A stretch of DNA of 64,000 bases. It comes from Yamagishiella unicocca (Eukaryota; Chlorophyta; Chlorophyceae; Chlamydomonadales; Volvocaceae). Below, piece after piece: positions 46,701 to 57,692 of the stretch. The translations under genes and the position numbers were made by a program. Position 1 is the stretch's first letter. Each line of letters starts with the position of its first letter. A model generated the notes under the pieces. That model saw only the letters and a program-made list of their open reading frames with translations. It had not been told where the DNA came from and ran no database searches. The DNA lies in contig BDSL01000001.1 in assembly GCA_003116995.1 (NCBI GenBank), forward strand, positions 2,108,001 through 2,172,000. Direction: 5' to 3'.

Positions 46701-49700
46701 GCGACGGGGTCGAATTTGGGCAAGATCCTGTTGGCGGGGGGGCGGGGGCCGGGGGGGCGGGGGGGCAGAGAGGGAGGGGGGAAGAGAGAGGGGGAAGCTG
46801 TGGAACACGTGTGTTTGTCACGTGTCAGGAAGCAACCGAGCGGGGGGCCAGCGGCAGGGGAATTGAGGCAAGCTGGCGCTCCAGCGAGGATGCGCGGCCC
46901 GCGCAAGCCCTCCTCCTCTCCCTCCCACGCTTCCTCTCCTTCCATGTCGGTTGCACCATGTGTTTTCCTCCCCTTCTTTGCCCCCACCCCTCCCCAGCCC
47001 CACCCCCGCTCCTCGTCCCCCCACCCCCGCTGGGCGGCGCCACTCACTCCTTGAGAGGTCCCGGCTCCAGAACCATGGTGGCCACGTCCTTGCCGAGGAT
47101 GTCCCCCATCTCGTACCCCATCCACTCGGCGAAGGCCTGGTCCATGGCGGTCACCACTCCGTTGGGTAGCATGTAGAGGTGCGCCTCGCAGGGATCGACA
47201 GGGACGGGCTGGAGGGGAGGGGAGGGGAGGGAAGGGGAGGGGAGGGTTGGAAGCGAGTGGGCCGCCGTGCGGCGAGGAGAGCTGAGCAGCTGGTGACAGA
47301 ACCCGGGCAGCGGACGTACATGGAGACTGGCTGGCAGCGGCAGCGGCAGCGGCAGCGGCAGCGGCAATGAGGTGCCACACGTCCTGGTCCCTGCCCTCCC
47401 ACTCGCCCGCTTCCCAGGTTTCCCCCTCTTATCCCACCTACCTCCAAGACACCCATGAAGATGGAATCTGGTGGTCCAGGGAGGGCCGGTGGCGCGGCGG
47501 TGACCGCAGCGGGCGGGCGGGCGGGCAGGGCGGGTGTGAGTGATGAGAGGGCAGAGAATGGCAGGGGGGGGCGGGGGGCGGGCGATCGGATGTAGGAACG
47601 CCATTGTGGTGGGGGCGTGACTTGAGACCGCATACGAGGTGGTGCGCGCCAGCTGCCGGCTGCAGGTAGGCGCACATCTATGCGTGTGACTCACCACTCG
47701 TGGCTTAACACGCGTGACTGGCTACTCGTGACCGCTCATCGTTGGGGTGTGATTTATACTGGGAGCCCTCGGAACGCACCGTCATCCTCCGACACACATT
47801 TTCAACTACGGTACCCCACCCCCCGGAACCTAACCCGCCTCATGCCCCCCGCAACCCAACCCGCCGTTCCGAGCCCCATCATGTCCCTCCCCCCACGGCC
47901 CCCCGCCGCCGCCCCCACCCACCCTCCGTGGCGCCGGACACCTTCGACACCGCCAGCTTGACCGGCAGCACGTAGCGGGCCTTATGCAGCGCCACCACCG
48001 AGTTCACGGAGCTGATGACTCGCTCCCGCCCCGTCTGGATGTATTGGCGGATGTAGCGGTTGTGGCGCTGGCTGAAGGGCGGCGGCATGATGATGTTGAT
48101 GTTCTTACCGTCCAGCTCACCCTTGCCGTAGCCCAGAAGCGAGCAGGCGTTCTGGGGTGGGAGGTGGGAGGTGGAGCGGGGTGGGGTTTATAAGGGAATC
48201 CGCGAATCCACGGCCGACAAACCGAGGGTGGTGAAGGTGATGGTCCAGCGGAGCGGCGCGGCAAGGAGAAGGAGCGGAGGCGCTGCTGAGGCGTAGTGAT
48301 AGGCAACGTTGACTGGCGGGGCGCAAAAACAAACCGGTGGAGCGGGTGGAGAGCGGTACGATGACGAAGGGAAAGAGGCACTACTAGCTCTTGGTAAACG
48401 TTTTCTGACACAGTTCCTCAAAATGCAGAGCGAGCGGTGATGAATCTCTAAACCCTAAACCCTAAACCCTGCGAGCCTGCGCTCCCCCCCCGCCTCCCTC
48501 CCCCCCGCCCGGCCCCACCTTGTTGGCCATCTGGATGATCCCCGCGCTGTTGATCAGGAACACGATGTTGACCCTCTCGTCGACACGGTGCAGCATGTGC
48601 GCTCCGTTGCCGCCCATGCCTCCCTCCTCGGCGCCCATGACGGCCAGGGTGGCCTCGTCCTGCTGCTGCATGTCTTGCAACTTCTCGGCCTCACTGCAGT
48701 GCAGGTTGGAGATAATCCGCGAATCCACGGCCGACAGTGGAGGGTGAGGGCCGGAGGGGGCAGAAGGTGGCAGAAAGGGTGTGGGGGGGAGGGGGGGCGG
48801 AGGGGGTTAGGGAGAGGGGTGGAGGCTGAGGTGAAGGTGGCAGTGGACGTGGAGGAAGAGGTGGTGGTGGAGAGATGGGAGGTGGAAGCGGTGAGTCAGA
48901 GGGTGGGACCCAATCGACTGCAGTGCCCGGCGCGTTCCGGTGGGCTCCGAAGCTGCGCCGAGGAGCCGACCTCACAACACACCCGGCTGCTCCAACAATC
49001 CTCCAACCCTGCCCCCCAGCACCTCCCTCGCTACTGGACCCCTCTGCAGACCCCACTCTGCAGCCCCCCCCTTCAGACCCCCCCCCAGCCCCTCCCCCTC
49101 CCTGCTGACCCCCCCCAGCCCCTCGGCCCCCCTGCTGACCGACCCACCTGAAGTACTTGGCCGCCTTCCAGGGGTTGTTCTTCACAGCCTCCAGGAACTT
49201 GCCGTAGCCCCGCAGCAGCTTGGGGCTGGCGGGGTAGCGCGACAGGGCGGACCGGTAGAAGATCTCGGCCTGGGGGCGAGGCCGGGGAGATCGGGGGAGA
49301 TCGGGGGGGATATAAGAGACTCCGCGAATCCACGGCCAACAAAACGAGGGCGGTGAAGGTGGTGGTCGAGAGGAGGGGGTTCCGAGGAAGACCCGTGGAT
49401 GCCAGAAAAAACCGTTTAGAAAAGATGTTTTGAGGTGCATGCTGGAGAACTTGGTTGGGGATACGAAAGACGAAGGTCGTAGGTCGACCCAGAGGAGGGG
49501 GGGCACGTCGGCGCAGGAGGCGGCAGAAGGCCGCCCAGGGCAACGTGAGTGGGTGGCGGTCGGACTTGTCCAACGAGGATCGGTTCCTCCGCCACCAGCC
49601 CCGCCCTCCGTCGCTTGACCACCACCACCACCCACTGCTTCGCAAACCCCTCCCTCCCTAGCCCCCCTCCTCCCGCCTCGTCCCCCAACCCCAATCCCAA

Positions 49701-52700
49701 ACCCTCGGTGCCCCAACCCGGGCTGTTCGGCCCCCACTCCACTTCCCCCCAAAACACACACCCCACCCGCCACCTCCCCCCACCTCCCCCCCCGTCCCCT
49801 GATGCGCCGCCCCGCCACCCACCACGTTGACGGACCGCTCGATCCGGTGCAGCGCCTTGGCAAGCGAGGTGAAGGCCACCGTGTTGTGCAGCAGCAGCTG
49901 CCAGAAGTTTCGGATGGCCACGAGGGCGGAGCGATGGGCCCGCATCACAAGCCTGTCGCCACACGACACGGCACGAACCACAGGGATGGCAAGGCGGAGG
50001 AGACGGGAAAGCAAGAGGGGATATCAGCGTGCTTGCCGAATTGGGGGGCAAAAACCGCGCTTGCCGAAGGGGGGGTGGACATCTGCGTGCTCGCCATGCA
50101 GCAGCCACGGGGATCGGCACGTCCCCCCGACCCACATACACAAAAACACCGACCTCTGATGCCGTAATGTACGGCAACACACACCTGTGGTTGCGCTGGT
50201 ACTCGACGTACGACACCAGATCCACGCTGCTCTCGCCCGACTTGGCTCCGGAGGCCCGTTGCATGTGCTCCTGCGAGGGGGCCGGGTTTTGGGGTTTTGG
50301 GGTTTTAGGATTTTAGGGTTTGGGGCGTAGGAGTAGGAGCAGGACGGTTGTGGCCCGAACGTAACCGAGAGAGCCACTTCTACCGACCCCACATTTCACC
50401 GTCCCCCTTACCTCCCCTCCCCAGAGATCCGCTTGCCCCCCCCCCCCGCACCTACTAAACGGCCTTATCTAAACGGTTTTTCTTTCGTACACGTGTTTTC
50501 CTTGTACCTCCCCCCCGCCCCGCACCTGCTCCCTCGCGAAGATGGCGAATCGCTCCATGAGGTTGGGCGAGCACTTCTTGGCGGCCTGCAGCTGGCTGTA
50601 GCCGGTCTGGGTGGACTCCAGCACGTCGATGAGCAAGTTGACGTAGGTGATGATCATGAAGGCGTCCCCGGGGAACAGCTGCATGCCGCCCTTGATGACG
50701 ATCTCCGCCTCCTTCGCAACGCCGCGGTCCAGGACCTCGTAGTGCTGGTCGGTCCACTTGCGACAGACCCGGGCCACGATCTCCACCTGGGGTGAGGGTT
50801 AGGGTTTTAGGGTTTTTTTAGCTTTTGGGGTTACGAGGGGTTAAGAAGGGGTGTTGGGCATTAGGAAGGGGTCCAGTCACGGGTCGAAGGGCGAGGTTAT
50901 AGGAATAAGTTTGGGGTACCAGGTAGGTCAGGGTTTTGCCCCTAGGCTTTGTTTCCTCTTTCCAAGGATCGGCCCACGGGTTTCGTCTCTGCCATCTATA
51001 AAACCCCTCCCCCCCGTCGCCGCATCTACCCGTTCACCCCCCTCCTCCGCCTCTTCCGCACACCACCACCCCCCCGCACGGTTTTTTCGGGCATCCACGG
51101 GTCTTCCTCGAACCCCCGCCTCCCTCCCCCGCCTCTCCCGCCCCCCCCCCCGCCGCACCTCCCGTGAGTCCTTGAACTTGTAGATGCGCCTCGCCTTCTG
51201 TCCCGCTGGCGCCATACGGTACCGCATGAGTACGAACTTGGTCCACCACGTGAGCCGTACGTACGACACAATTGCGGCGACACACATGGCGGGCCCTATG
51301 ATGGCGAGAAAGGCCCTGGTGACCAGGTTGCGGGACTCGTAGGAGCCCTGCGGGTGGACCCGGGATGGGGTTGGGGTTTAGGTCCTAGCTGGCGTCACGG
51401 CGGCGGTTGGGCTTCCGCACGGCGGTTGGGGTTCCGCACGGCGGCGGTTGGGGTTCCGCACGGCGGCGGTTGGGGTTCCGCACGGCGGCGGTTGGGGTTC
51501 CGCACGGCGGCGGTTGGGGTTCCGCACGGCGGCGATTGGGGTTCCGCACGGCGGCGGTTGGGCTTCCCCAACCTCCATCCTCCATTCCCCATCCTCCCCT
51601 CCCCTCCCCCCCTCAGGCAATCCAAGCGCGCAAGCATGCGCACGCGACCAGGCGTTCAAAGCCTATGCGCCAGCTACACTTCCCACGTCGAGTAACCGGT
51701 CCTTTTTTTTGTAGCCCTCCTCTCCCCCTCCACCCCGCCCTCCACCCCGCCCCTCGCACCTCCTTATGGAACACCAGGATGACCGCCCCCAGGCTGGTGG
51801 TGGCGATGGAGGCGTTCAGCCCCACCCGCAGGTGGTTGACCCAGCCGAACAGGTGGGGTTGCTGCGCACGTGTGTGGGGCAGGACGGAGGCGACGGGAAA
51901 AAGGTGGGCAGAGTTGTTGGGGGCGGCGATGCTGGGGCAACGTAGGGGGCTGGCGGGAGCGCAAGGACGCAGCGAGCATCCTCCCCAACAACAATCCCGC
52001 CGCAGCTCCGCCACAGCTCCCGAACCTCAACCTCAACCTCCAACCAGATCAACCTCCAACCAGCTCAACCTCAACCTCCAACCAGCTCAATCTCACAATC
52101 TCCACCTCAGCCCAGCTCAATCTCAACCTGAACCCAGCTCAACCTCCGCCCAGCAAGCACGCGACATCAAAACCGTGCGCTCACCCATTTCAAGTAGATC
52201 CAGGTAAGGTACGTGGACAGCAAAAATTGCATGATGACCTGGATCCGCTCCCAACCGACGGCGTACGACACAACGGTCATCAGAAACTTGATGACAAATG
52301 CTCGGACCTGTCGGGCGAGAGGAGGGCGGGCGCGGGTGAGTGACGGCCCACGTCCTGATCAGGAGCCGCCGGGTGGGAGATGCAGACGAATATTCCCCTC
52401 CTGATCCGGATCCCGCCCCGGAGCCAAATGAACAAACGCGGGGCGCGCGCGCCGAATTGCGTTCTACCAGGTCAGATTCCGCGGCATCAACGGCCGTCTC
52501 CAATGAGCATCAACACGGAATCGCGCGCTGGGGTCCTTCTGACGGCGAGCGGGCGGCTGGAGCGCCCCCGCCTCTGGCTCCTGCGCCGTTTCCCGCGGAC
52601 TTCCCCCCCCCACCCTCCTCCTCCACCTTCCATTTCAAAAAATCACTCCCCCCGGGACCCACCTCGACTTCGCTGTTGGCTGTGGCGTACAAGTTGCGGG

Positions 52701-55700
52701 TCGTAGGGTTTAGCTCGAAGTCCTGAGGGGGCGGCACCGTCACCCGGGCACAACGGTTACCGAAAGATGGCAGCCAGCCGGGGGGTGCGGGGGGGGGGGC
52801 TGTTCTGTCCTCTCCTCTCCTCGAGGGCCTTACGGCTACGGCCCGCCTCACCCACGACTGGAGCTGGGCCCAGTGCGGCCGCTCTGCCGGCGTCCCTGGT
52901 GCCCACAGGACACCACACAACACCGCCACCCCTGCCTCCTACGTCGTGTAAGCGGGCTTTCCTCGCCACCCCTGCCTCCTACGTCGTGCAAACGGGCTTT
53001 CCTCGCCACCCCTGCCAAACACATCGGCAGTTGCTGGTCACACAGCTCCTGCCCTACATATGTGCCTGCGCCGTACACCCTCCCTTAACCACCCTCCTCC
53101 CCAAGCACCGGACCGGCCCTCTCCAACTTTCCAGCATTCAAAACAAGTCCTCCGGCCGACAATTCCGAACGCCTGTTCAAATCGTTTCTCCAAAAAATAT
53201 CCGGTTTCGGCTCCCCGGTTTCGTCTCCAACCCCCCCCCCCCGCCGTCCAGCCATGTCCTCATCGCTGCGGACGCGCCAACCCCCCACGTCCCCTCCCTC
53301 TCCCAGCACAGGGTTCGTCCCCGAGGGCCCCTCCTGGACCGGACCCAACGCCCTGACTTACCGCCATCAGGTTCAGCATCGCCATGGCCAGGAAGACCGC
53401 CAGCGCCACACCCGCCGCCGCCATGTGAGCCACGTGCGGCATATCCGTACACACTGGGGGCGAGTGGAGGGGGCGGAGGAGGGCGCCGGGAGGGGGAAGT
53501 TCACCGAATCAACGCGCTTTCTGATTGAGGTTGAGGGCCATATTGCTCCAAACACACACACACACACACGCCGGCCCCCCCGCCACACACATACGGCTTC
53601 CTTTCGTCTCGCCGTAGCCGATATAGCTTAGCCGCCAAAGGTCATATTACGACCTTCGGCTTTCGTATCCCCAACCCAGTTCTCCCGCATGCATCTCAAA
53701 ACTTCTGTTTTAAACGTTTTTTCGGACATCCACGGGTTTCCCTCGAACCCGCCACACACATACGGCATGCCCTCTCCGGCGCTTCCGCCACAAAGGCTTT
53801 GCAAACGCCCCTGGGAGGCGGGAGCAGCTGCGTGTGCTCTCCAGGCAGGTCGCGCAGGACCGCGTGAGGAGCTGGTGGGCAGAATCACCCCGCGCGGCGG
53901 CGGCAGCAGCAGCGGAAGGTACAATGGACGGCGGCAGCAGCAGCAGCATGTGACGGTGTGCGGGCCGGCAGTCGGGCAGTTGGGACGGTGCGCAGCGGCA
54001 GCAGCAGCATGTGATGGTGTTCAGCGGCGCACTCACCGACGCTTGGGAAGATGGTTAGTATGTTGCGAACCTGCTTGGGGTAGCCCACCCAGCGGCCTGC
54101 GGCGGCAGCGGCAGCGGCAGCGAACACAAGGACGCCTCGGCGGTGCAGTTCACCCACTGGGGTACCCCGACACATCGGGGGCACTTGCGAGTACAAGCAG
54201 CCAGCAGCTGCCCTCTCTCCGAGGTCGCCAGCAGAGCCTCACGCCCAACACGGACAGGCGCGTCGCGTCGCAGCCGGCCGACGAGGCGCATTCCAAACAC
54301 ACCGACAGCCCGGTGGAGCACAGAAACACCGCAACCGACAACGAACAACTGCATACCGGCAATCTCCCGCCTCCACCACACCCCCAGCCACAGCCCCAGC
54401 CACAACGCAGGGACCAGGCGCACCCTGGTTCGGCACCCCCAGCCTGCCCGCACTGCCGACCAGGATCCGCCGCAGGCCCCCGCACTTACAGTCGAAGGGC
54501 AGCTGCAGCAGCGTCAGTGTGGCAACGTCCAACACGTGAAAGAAGATGTTGGCGTACACCCGAAGTAGCTTGATGGGCCTGGAGGGAGAGGGGAACGGGC
54601 GGGGGGGTGGGAGGGGAAGGGGGGAAAGGGGAACGGGGGAGGGGAACGGTGGGTAACAGATAATCCGCGAACGGGTGGGAGTGGAGGCAGTCGGCGGGTT
54701 GAGCAAACCCATCATGACACAGCTGACGACGTGTCGGTGGATGCCCAGTTGCCGCCGCCTCGCACCCGCCTCAAACAAAACACAGCGGCTGCTGGGTGCG
54801 ACACCCGGCATGGTCGACCGAGAGGCCCCCTCACCCGCCCAGTAGCATCAACAGCAGCAATAGCAGCGCAGGGAGCCGAGCAGGGTGCGGCGGCAATTTT
54901 GGGGTGGGGGTTGGGGGTTGCTGCGGTTGGGGGTTGCTGCGGTTGGGGGTTGCTGCGGTTGTGGGGTGCTGCGGCACTCACCACACGAAAGGGAAGTTGC
55001 GGTGCTGGAAGCACCACGCCACCCAGAACGCCAGCGCCAGCGCCACCCCCAGCAGCGAAATCACGATGTACAGGGCCGCCAAGAAGACGCTGTAGCCCTG
55101 CGGAGCAACACGGTCACACACACTTCCATCACCTCCTGACTCTTCTAAACTTATATGAAACACAGAGGGCAGGACGTCACTGAACCGCACGTGCAGACTG
55201 GGGTTTGGGGGAAGCCAGGAGCCTCTTCCCACGGAAGCCGCATGCGGGGGTGAGGGCTCACGCGGCAGAGGGCCAGGCACCCAAACGCCACCCAGGCGCG
55301 AGAGCGCATCCCGGCTCCTCAGGACAGCTCCAGGGAGGGAGGGAGGGAGGGAGGCAGGGAGGGAGGGAGGCAGCCCCCCTACCCAGCAGCACACGGACGC
55401 ACCCTTGGTTTTATGAAGTCTTCAAACTGCAATACCCGAAGAATCTTCCACAGCCTAGGGAGGGCGGCCGGGGAAGGCGGGGAAACGTCAGCGTGCCGCC
55501 TGACGCAAACACAACCGACTGCACTACATACACACACGCACGTGGCAGTGTTCTGCGCCAACACGTCCACGGCGGGGCAGCACGTGGCGTCTCCCGGAGG
55601 CCTGTGGCAGCGGTGGCGCCACCCCCCCTTTCCTGTTGTCCGCTCGAGTGAGTCCAGGCGTCATGAATAAGCAGCGAACAAAGGACATTGGGGCAAATCT

Positions 55701-56626
55701 GTAACCAACCAACCAACCAACCAACCAACCAACCAACCAACCAACCAGCCAGCCAGCCAGCCAGCCAGCCAATCAACCAACCAACCAACCAACCAACCAA
55801 CCAACCAGCCTGACAAGGGCCCTGTGACATGCCTCTCCCCCAGACCGCGGCGGCGGCCCTCGCTGGTGCCTGCCCGCCCACGCGCGGACTCGTACCCAAC
55901 TGCCTCCGGCCGCAAGACCAAACCCAACCCAACATGGCCACCGCATACCGCCGCCTGCTGGCCACCGCATGTCGGTCACTGAGGGAGCTGCGACGTCGGG
56001 AGCAAGCTCACCAGTAACCACGCCCCACGGAGCCCTGACCACATCGCAAGTGCCAGCCCGAGCTGGACGACACGACACGACATGCCCACCCCCCCCGCGC
56101 CCGTCATGTTTTCCGTTCTGACCGGCGGATGTCCCCATTATTAAGCTTGTGTTCCTCGCCTCCCCGTCCCGCCCAGCCTGCAGGGCCACTATTGCCCGCC
56201 AGCGCCCGCCAGCGCCCGCCAGCGCCCGCCAGCGCTGCCCGCCAGCCTCTTGGGACAGCAGGGCCGGAGCCCGGGCTGGACTCACCATAAATCCTGGTCG
56301 ATAACCCAGCCGTCCACTGGTCTGAACACCACCATGAACAGTTGGCAGAAGTCCAATGCGAGCCTGCCGTACAGGTGCAACCGAGGGCGTTCAGAGGTCA
56401 GCTGTGCGAGGCCGTTTGAGCTCGGGCTTCGCGGCGGGTGCGGGTGGGGGGACCCGGAACACGTCGGTGCTTGGTCGTCCCGCATTCCCCGCGAGGGAGA
56501 CGGAACGGCGAACGAGGCCCGCACCTGCACCCGCGTCACTTACTTAACGAGGAGGAACCGCACACCGGTGTTGTATCGCTCCTTGACGATGGTGAAGAGC
56601 ACCCCGAATATCCCCACCACAAAGCC
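31376..56626 (-). CDS. TmcB-like (tiny macrocysts B) giant membrane protein with multiple PAS modules; 5' exon not found
   Basis: At least 37 exons, ~2,935 codons over 25 kb. Exons in order (high-low): 56626-56544, 56363-56286, 55454-55403, 55097-54982, 54578-54490, 54096-54037, 53453-53362, 52722-52663, 52307-52185, 51861-51760, 51347-51159, 50786-50526, 50270-50185, 49952-49823, 49269-49148, 48693-48519, 48151-47923, 47467-47442, 47208-47048, 46727-46314, 45779-45517, 45184-44872, 44191-41991, 41669-41500, 40877-39702, 39295-39092, 38711-38579, 37846-37437, 37034-36962, 36440-36293, 35599-35384, 34377-34304, 33916-33815, 33443-33293, 32702-32671, 32421-32292, 31737-31376. N-terminal half: about eight TM helices ([36 protein letters not shown]), then the TmcB/C TPR-like block ([18 protein letters not shown]). 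PAS modules near residues 560-660, 690-745, 975-1040 and 1780-1850. Disordered inserts in the 2.2- and 1.2-kb exons. C-terminal half has four more TM helices, ending [19 protein letters not shown]. Probable sensor; ligand unknown. Junction 38579/37846 is out of phase, so an exon there is missing or misplaced. Confidence 0.85.
31796..31880 (+). repeat. Dispersed intron repeat, family B, upstream of an acceptor
   Basis: Plus strand: GGAAAACCCGTGTACGAATG, AGAAAACCGTTTAGGATAGC, GGGATGCATGCTGTAGAACT, TGGTTGGGATG. Lies 60 bases from the acceptor of the last TmcB-like exon, in antisense orientation. Confidence 0.85.
31978..32092. repeat. GGCAGGCA-type minisatellite in the last TmcB-like intron
   Basis: Irregular array of GGCAGGCAGGT and GGCGGCCAGGC units on the plus strand. 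Confidence 0.85.
35297..35358 (-). repeat. Dispersed intron repeat, family A, next to a donor
   Basis: On the gene strand reads ATCCGCGAATCCGCGGCCGA then CAAGCCAAGGGGCGATGAAG, starting about 26 bases inside the donor of the exon ending at 35384. Matches copies at 41434-41485, 48188-48242, 48711-48738, 49311-49366 and 36530-36575. Confidence 0.8.
36530..36575 (+). repeat. Dispersed intron repeat, family A, upstream of an acceptor
   Basis: GGATCCACGGCCGACAAACC followed by AAGGGCGTTGAGG on the plus strand, in the intron that ends at the acceptor of exon 36440-36293. Confidence 0.75.
39583..39694. repeat. GTTGTGGTTCCGGAGCCGAG minisatellite in a TmcB-like intron
   Basis: Three copies of GTGGTTGTGGTTCCGGAGCC linked by GGT/TGT runs, beginning a few bases from the donor of the exon ending at 39702. 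Confidence 0.85.
41434..41485 (-). repeat. Dispersed intron repeat, family A, next to a donor
   Basis: On the gene strand reads GGTTATGAAGGACATCCGCG then AATCCACGGCCAACAAACCA, starting about 15 bases inside the donor of the exon ending at 41500. Confidence 0.85.
42536..42614 (-). repeat. Coding 15-bp repeat, (GGSVH)n
   Basis: Inside the 2.2-kb TmcB-like exon. Five near-perfect 15-bp units encode consecutive Gly-Gly-Ser-Val-His pentapeptides (SVHGG register), preceded by SVRGG. The unit length preserves frame. Confidence 0.9.
45186..45312. repeat. ~20-bp G-rich tandem array at a TmcB-like acceptor
   Basis: About six copies of GGGGGGAGGTAAGAGGGGGC on the plus strand, immediately intronic to the acceptor of the exon starting at 45184. 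On the gene strand it is a long pyrimidine tract with repeated CTTACCTCC. Confidence 0.88.
46195..46290 (-). repeat. Dispersed intron repeat, family B, next to a donor
   Basis: On the gene strand: GTGCACGAAAGGAAAGCCGT, TTAGGACAGACGG, then GATGCATGCGGGAGGACTTGG, about 25-35 bases inside the donor of the exon ending at 46314. Closest match is 31796-31880. Confidence 0.85.
48188..48242 (+). repeat. Dispersed intron repeat, family A, upstream of an acceptor
   Basis: Plus strand TATAAGGGAATCCGCGAATC, CACGGCCGACAAACCGAGGG, TGGTGAAGGTGATGG; about 37 bases from the acceptor of exon 48151-47923. Confidence 0.85.
48448..48470. repeat. Interstitial telomere-like (CCCTAAA)n
   Basis: Three CTAAACC units in a TmcB-like intron, equal to TTTAGGG on the gene strand, the plant/Volvox-type telomere repeat. 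Confidence 0.8.
48711..48738 (+). repeat. Dispersed intron repeat, family A (short copy), abutting an acceptor
   Basis: AATCCGCGAATCCACGGCCG begins about 20 bases from the acceptor of exon 48693-48519. Confidence 0.75.
49311..49475 (+). repeat. Composite A+B intron repeat upstream of an acceptor
   Basis: Family A (TCCGCGAATCCACGGCCAAC) followed directly by family B (GACCCGTGGATGCCAGAAAA, AACCGTTTAGAAAAG, GGTGCATGCTGGAGAACTTG, GATACGAAAGACGAAGG). Starts about 40 bases from the acceptor of exon 49269-49148. This shows A and B to be parts of one element. Confidence 0.88.
50284..50325. repeat. Telomere-like GGGGTTTT/TTTTAGGG tract
   Basis: Repeats of GGTTTTGG passing into GGTTTTAGGATTTTAGGG, just intronic to the acceptor of exon 50270-50185. 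TTTTAGGG is the Chlamydomonas-type telomere unit. Confidence 0.75.
50455..50505 (-). repeat. Dispersed intron repeat, family B, next to a donor
   Basis: On the gene strand GGTACAAGGAAAACACGTGT, ACGAAAGAAAAACCGTTTAG, about 21 bases inside the donor of exon 50786-50526. Confidence 0.8.
50788..50820. repeat. Telomere-like GGGTTAGGGTTTTAGGG tract
   Basis: Directly intronic to the acceptor of exon 50786-50526; the pyrimidine tract on the gene strand is made of CCCTAA/CCCTAAAA units. Confidence 0.75.
51395..51566. repeat. 22-bp tandem array in a TmcB-like intron
   Basis: About eight copies of CGGCGGTTGGGGTTCCGCAC, with two 19-bp variants at the left end, in the intron between exons 51861-51760 and 51347-51159. 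Confidence 0.9.
53646..53756 (-). repeat. Dispersed intron repeat, family B (long copy)
   Basis: On the gene strand GGTTCGAGGGAAACCCGTGG, ATGTCCGAAAAAACG, GAGATGCATGCGGGAGAACT, GGGTTGGGGATACGAAAGCC. It is the reverse-orientation counterpart of 49379-49475. Confidence 0.85.
55702..55808. repeat. (AACC)n/(AGCC)n tetranucleotide array
   Basis: About 26 tandem tetranucleotides, AACC with an internal block of AGCC, in a TmcB-like intron. The open frames through it are pure Trp/Leu/Val/Gly repeats and not genes. Confidence 0.92.
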
Positions 56627-57668
56627 CTGCGCAGCCGCCAGGGAGCGAGGCAGCGACTAGAGGATCGGGTGGGCTGCGCGGGCCGCGCGAAGCGTGGTGG
56701 TGGGTGCTGGAGTGAAAAGGCAGTCGGGCGGCTTGAAGACGACGGGCGGGTGCGGACGCAAGGAATGCTGTTAGGGCGGCCGAGCGCAACGGCTGCTAGG
56801 GTGCCGAGGCGTGGGGGGCGGGTCGGGAGTGGGGCAGCGGAAGAGTGCTCCGCTATAGCCGCAGCGCCTGCAGCTATTCCTGGTGCGGTATACGATTTCA
56901 GGACGCGCGCCCCTCCTTGTGCCAAGCGGCTGTGGGTGCAACCTTTCTCAGGCGTGCGTGCGACTGACGGATGCAGAGAAACCGGTAACGCATTTTGGGC
57001 CGTACCACGTTGACGCTAATTCCACAGGGCTGGAGCAAGTGAGGGAGGACGGCGGTTGCTGTGAGAGTGGCGCGCTGAAACTTGTTAGGAAGAGCCCGTC
57101 AGTAATCACATATGCGCAATCAACCATTGGCTTGGCGGTTTGCATCGCCTTGCGTTCCTCCCACTGGGCAACGCCGGTACCGAGCCGGCCGACTGCATGA
57201 TATGCCTCGTGCGTCAAACCTGCCACACGGATTCCATTGGATTACTAGGATTATGCCAACGCACCTCGCCCCATTCCATGAGCTCCGACGTCGCGCCATC
57301 TTCGAGCCTGTAAGGCGGATGCAGCCATACATTGTTGATGGCACAATACTCTACATAGGTAAAAAAGGCACGACAAAGGCAAGTTGTATGCCGCTAGAAG
57401 ACCGCACTGCGCTGCCGGCAGTGATGGTCGGGTGAGGGGCGTTTTGTACGCACGCCCTTCCCCGTTGGCGCCTTGTTCGGAAGAGAAAGCGCGTGCCAAC
57501 AATTGCAGTTGCCCTTGCCCGATGTACCGCCCGGGGCAAGAATGGGGTGGCAGGTCCTGGTACCGAAGATGCGTCCTCTCATTACCTGCTCACAACGCTC
57601 TCCCTACTCGGGGCTGAGCTGAAACTGCTGACCGAGTGGCCGCTCTGACTCCGGTTTGTGCTTCCAGG

Positions 57669-57692
57669 CATTTGGAAGGCTGCTTCCAAATG
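57669..57692. repeat. Perfect 10-bp inverted repeat (hairpin)
   Basis: CATTTGGAAG, four-base loop GCTG, CTTCCAAATG. Isolated in non-coding sequence; function unknown. Confidence 0.75.

Noticed and set aside
55524..55965. Trp/Leu/Val/Gly-repeat open frames that look like membrane proteins
   Set aside because: Produced entirely by translation of the (AACC)n array inside an intron.
56627..57400. Candidate first exon of the TmcB-like gene (for example MRYRFLCIRQ at ~56992 or MARRRSSWNGAR at ~57303)
   Set aside because: Either the donor is weak or the phase does not fit exon 56626-56544, and the sequences have no family support.
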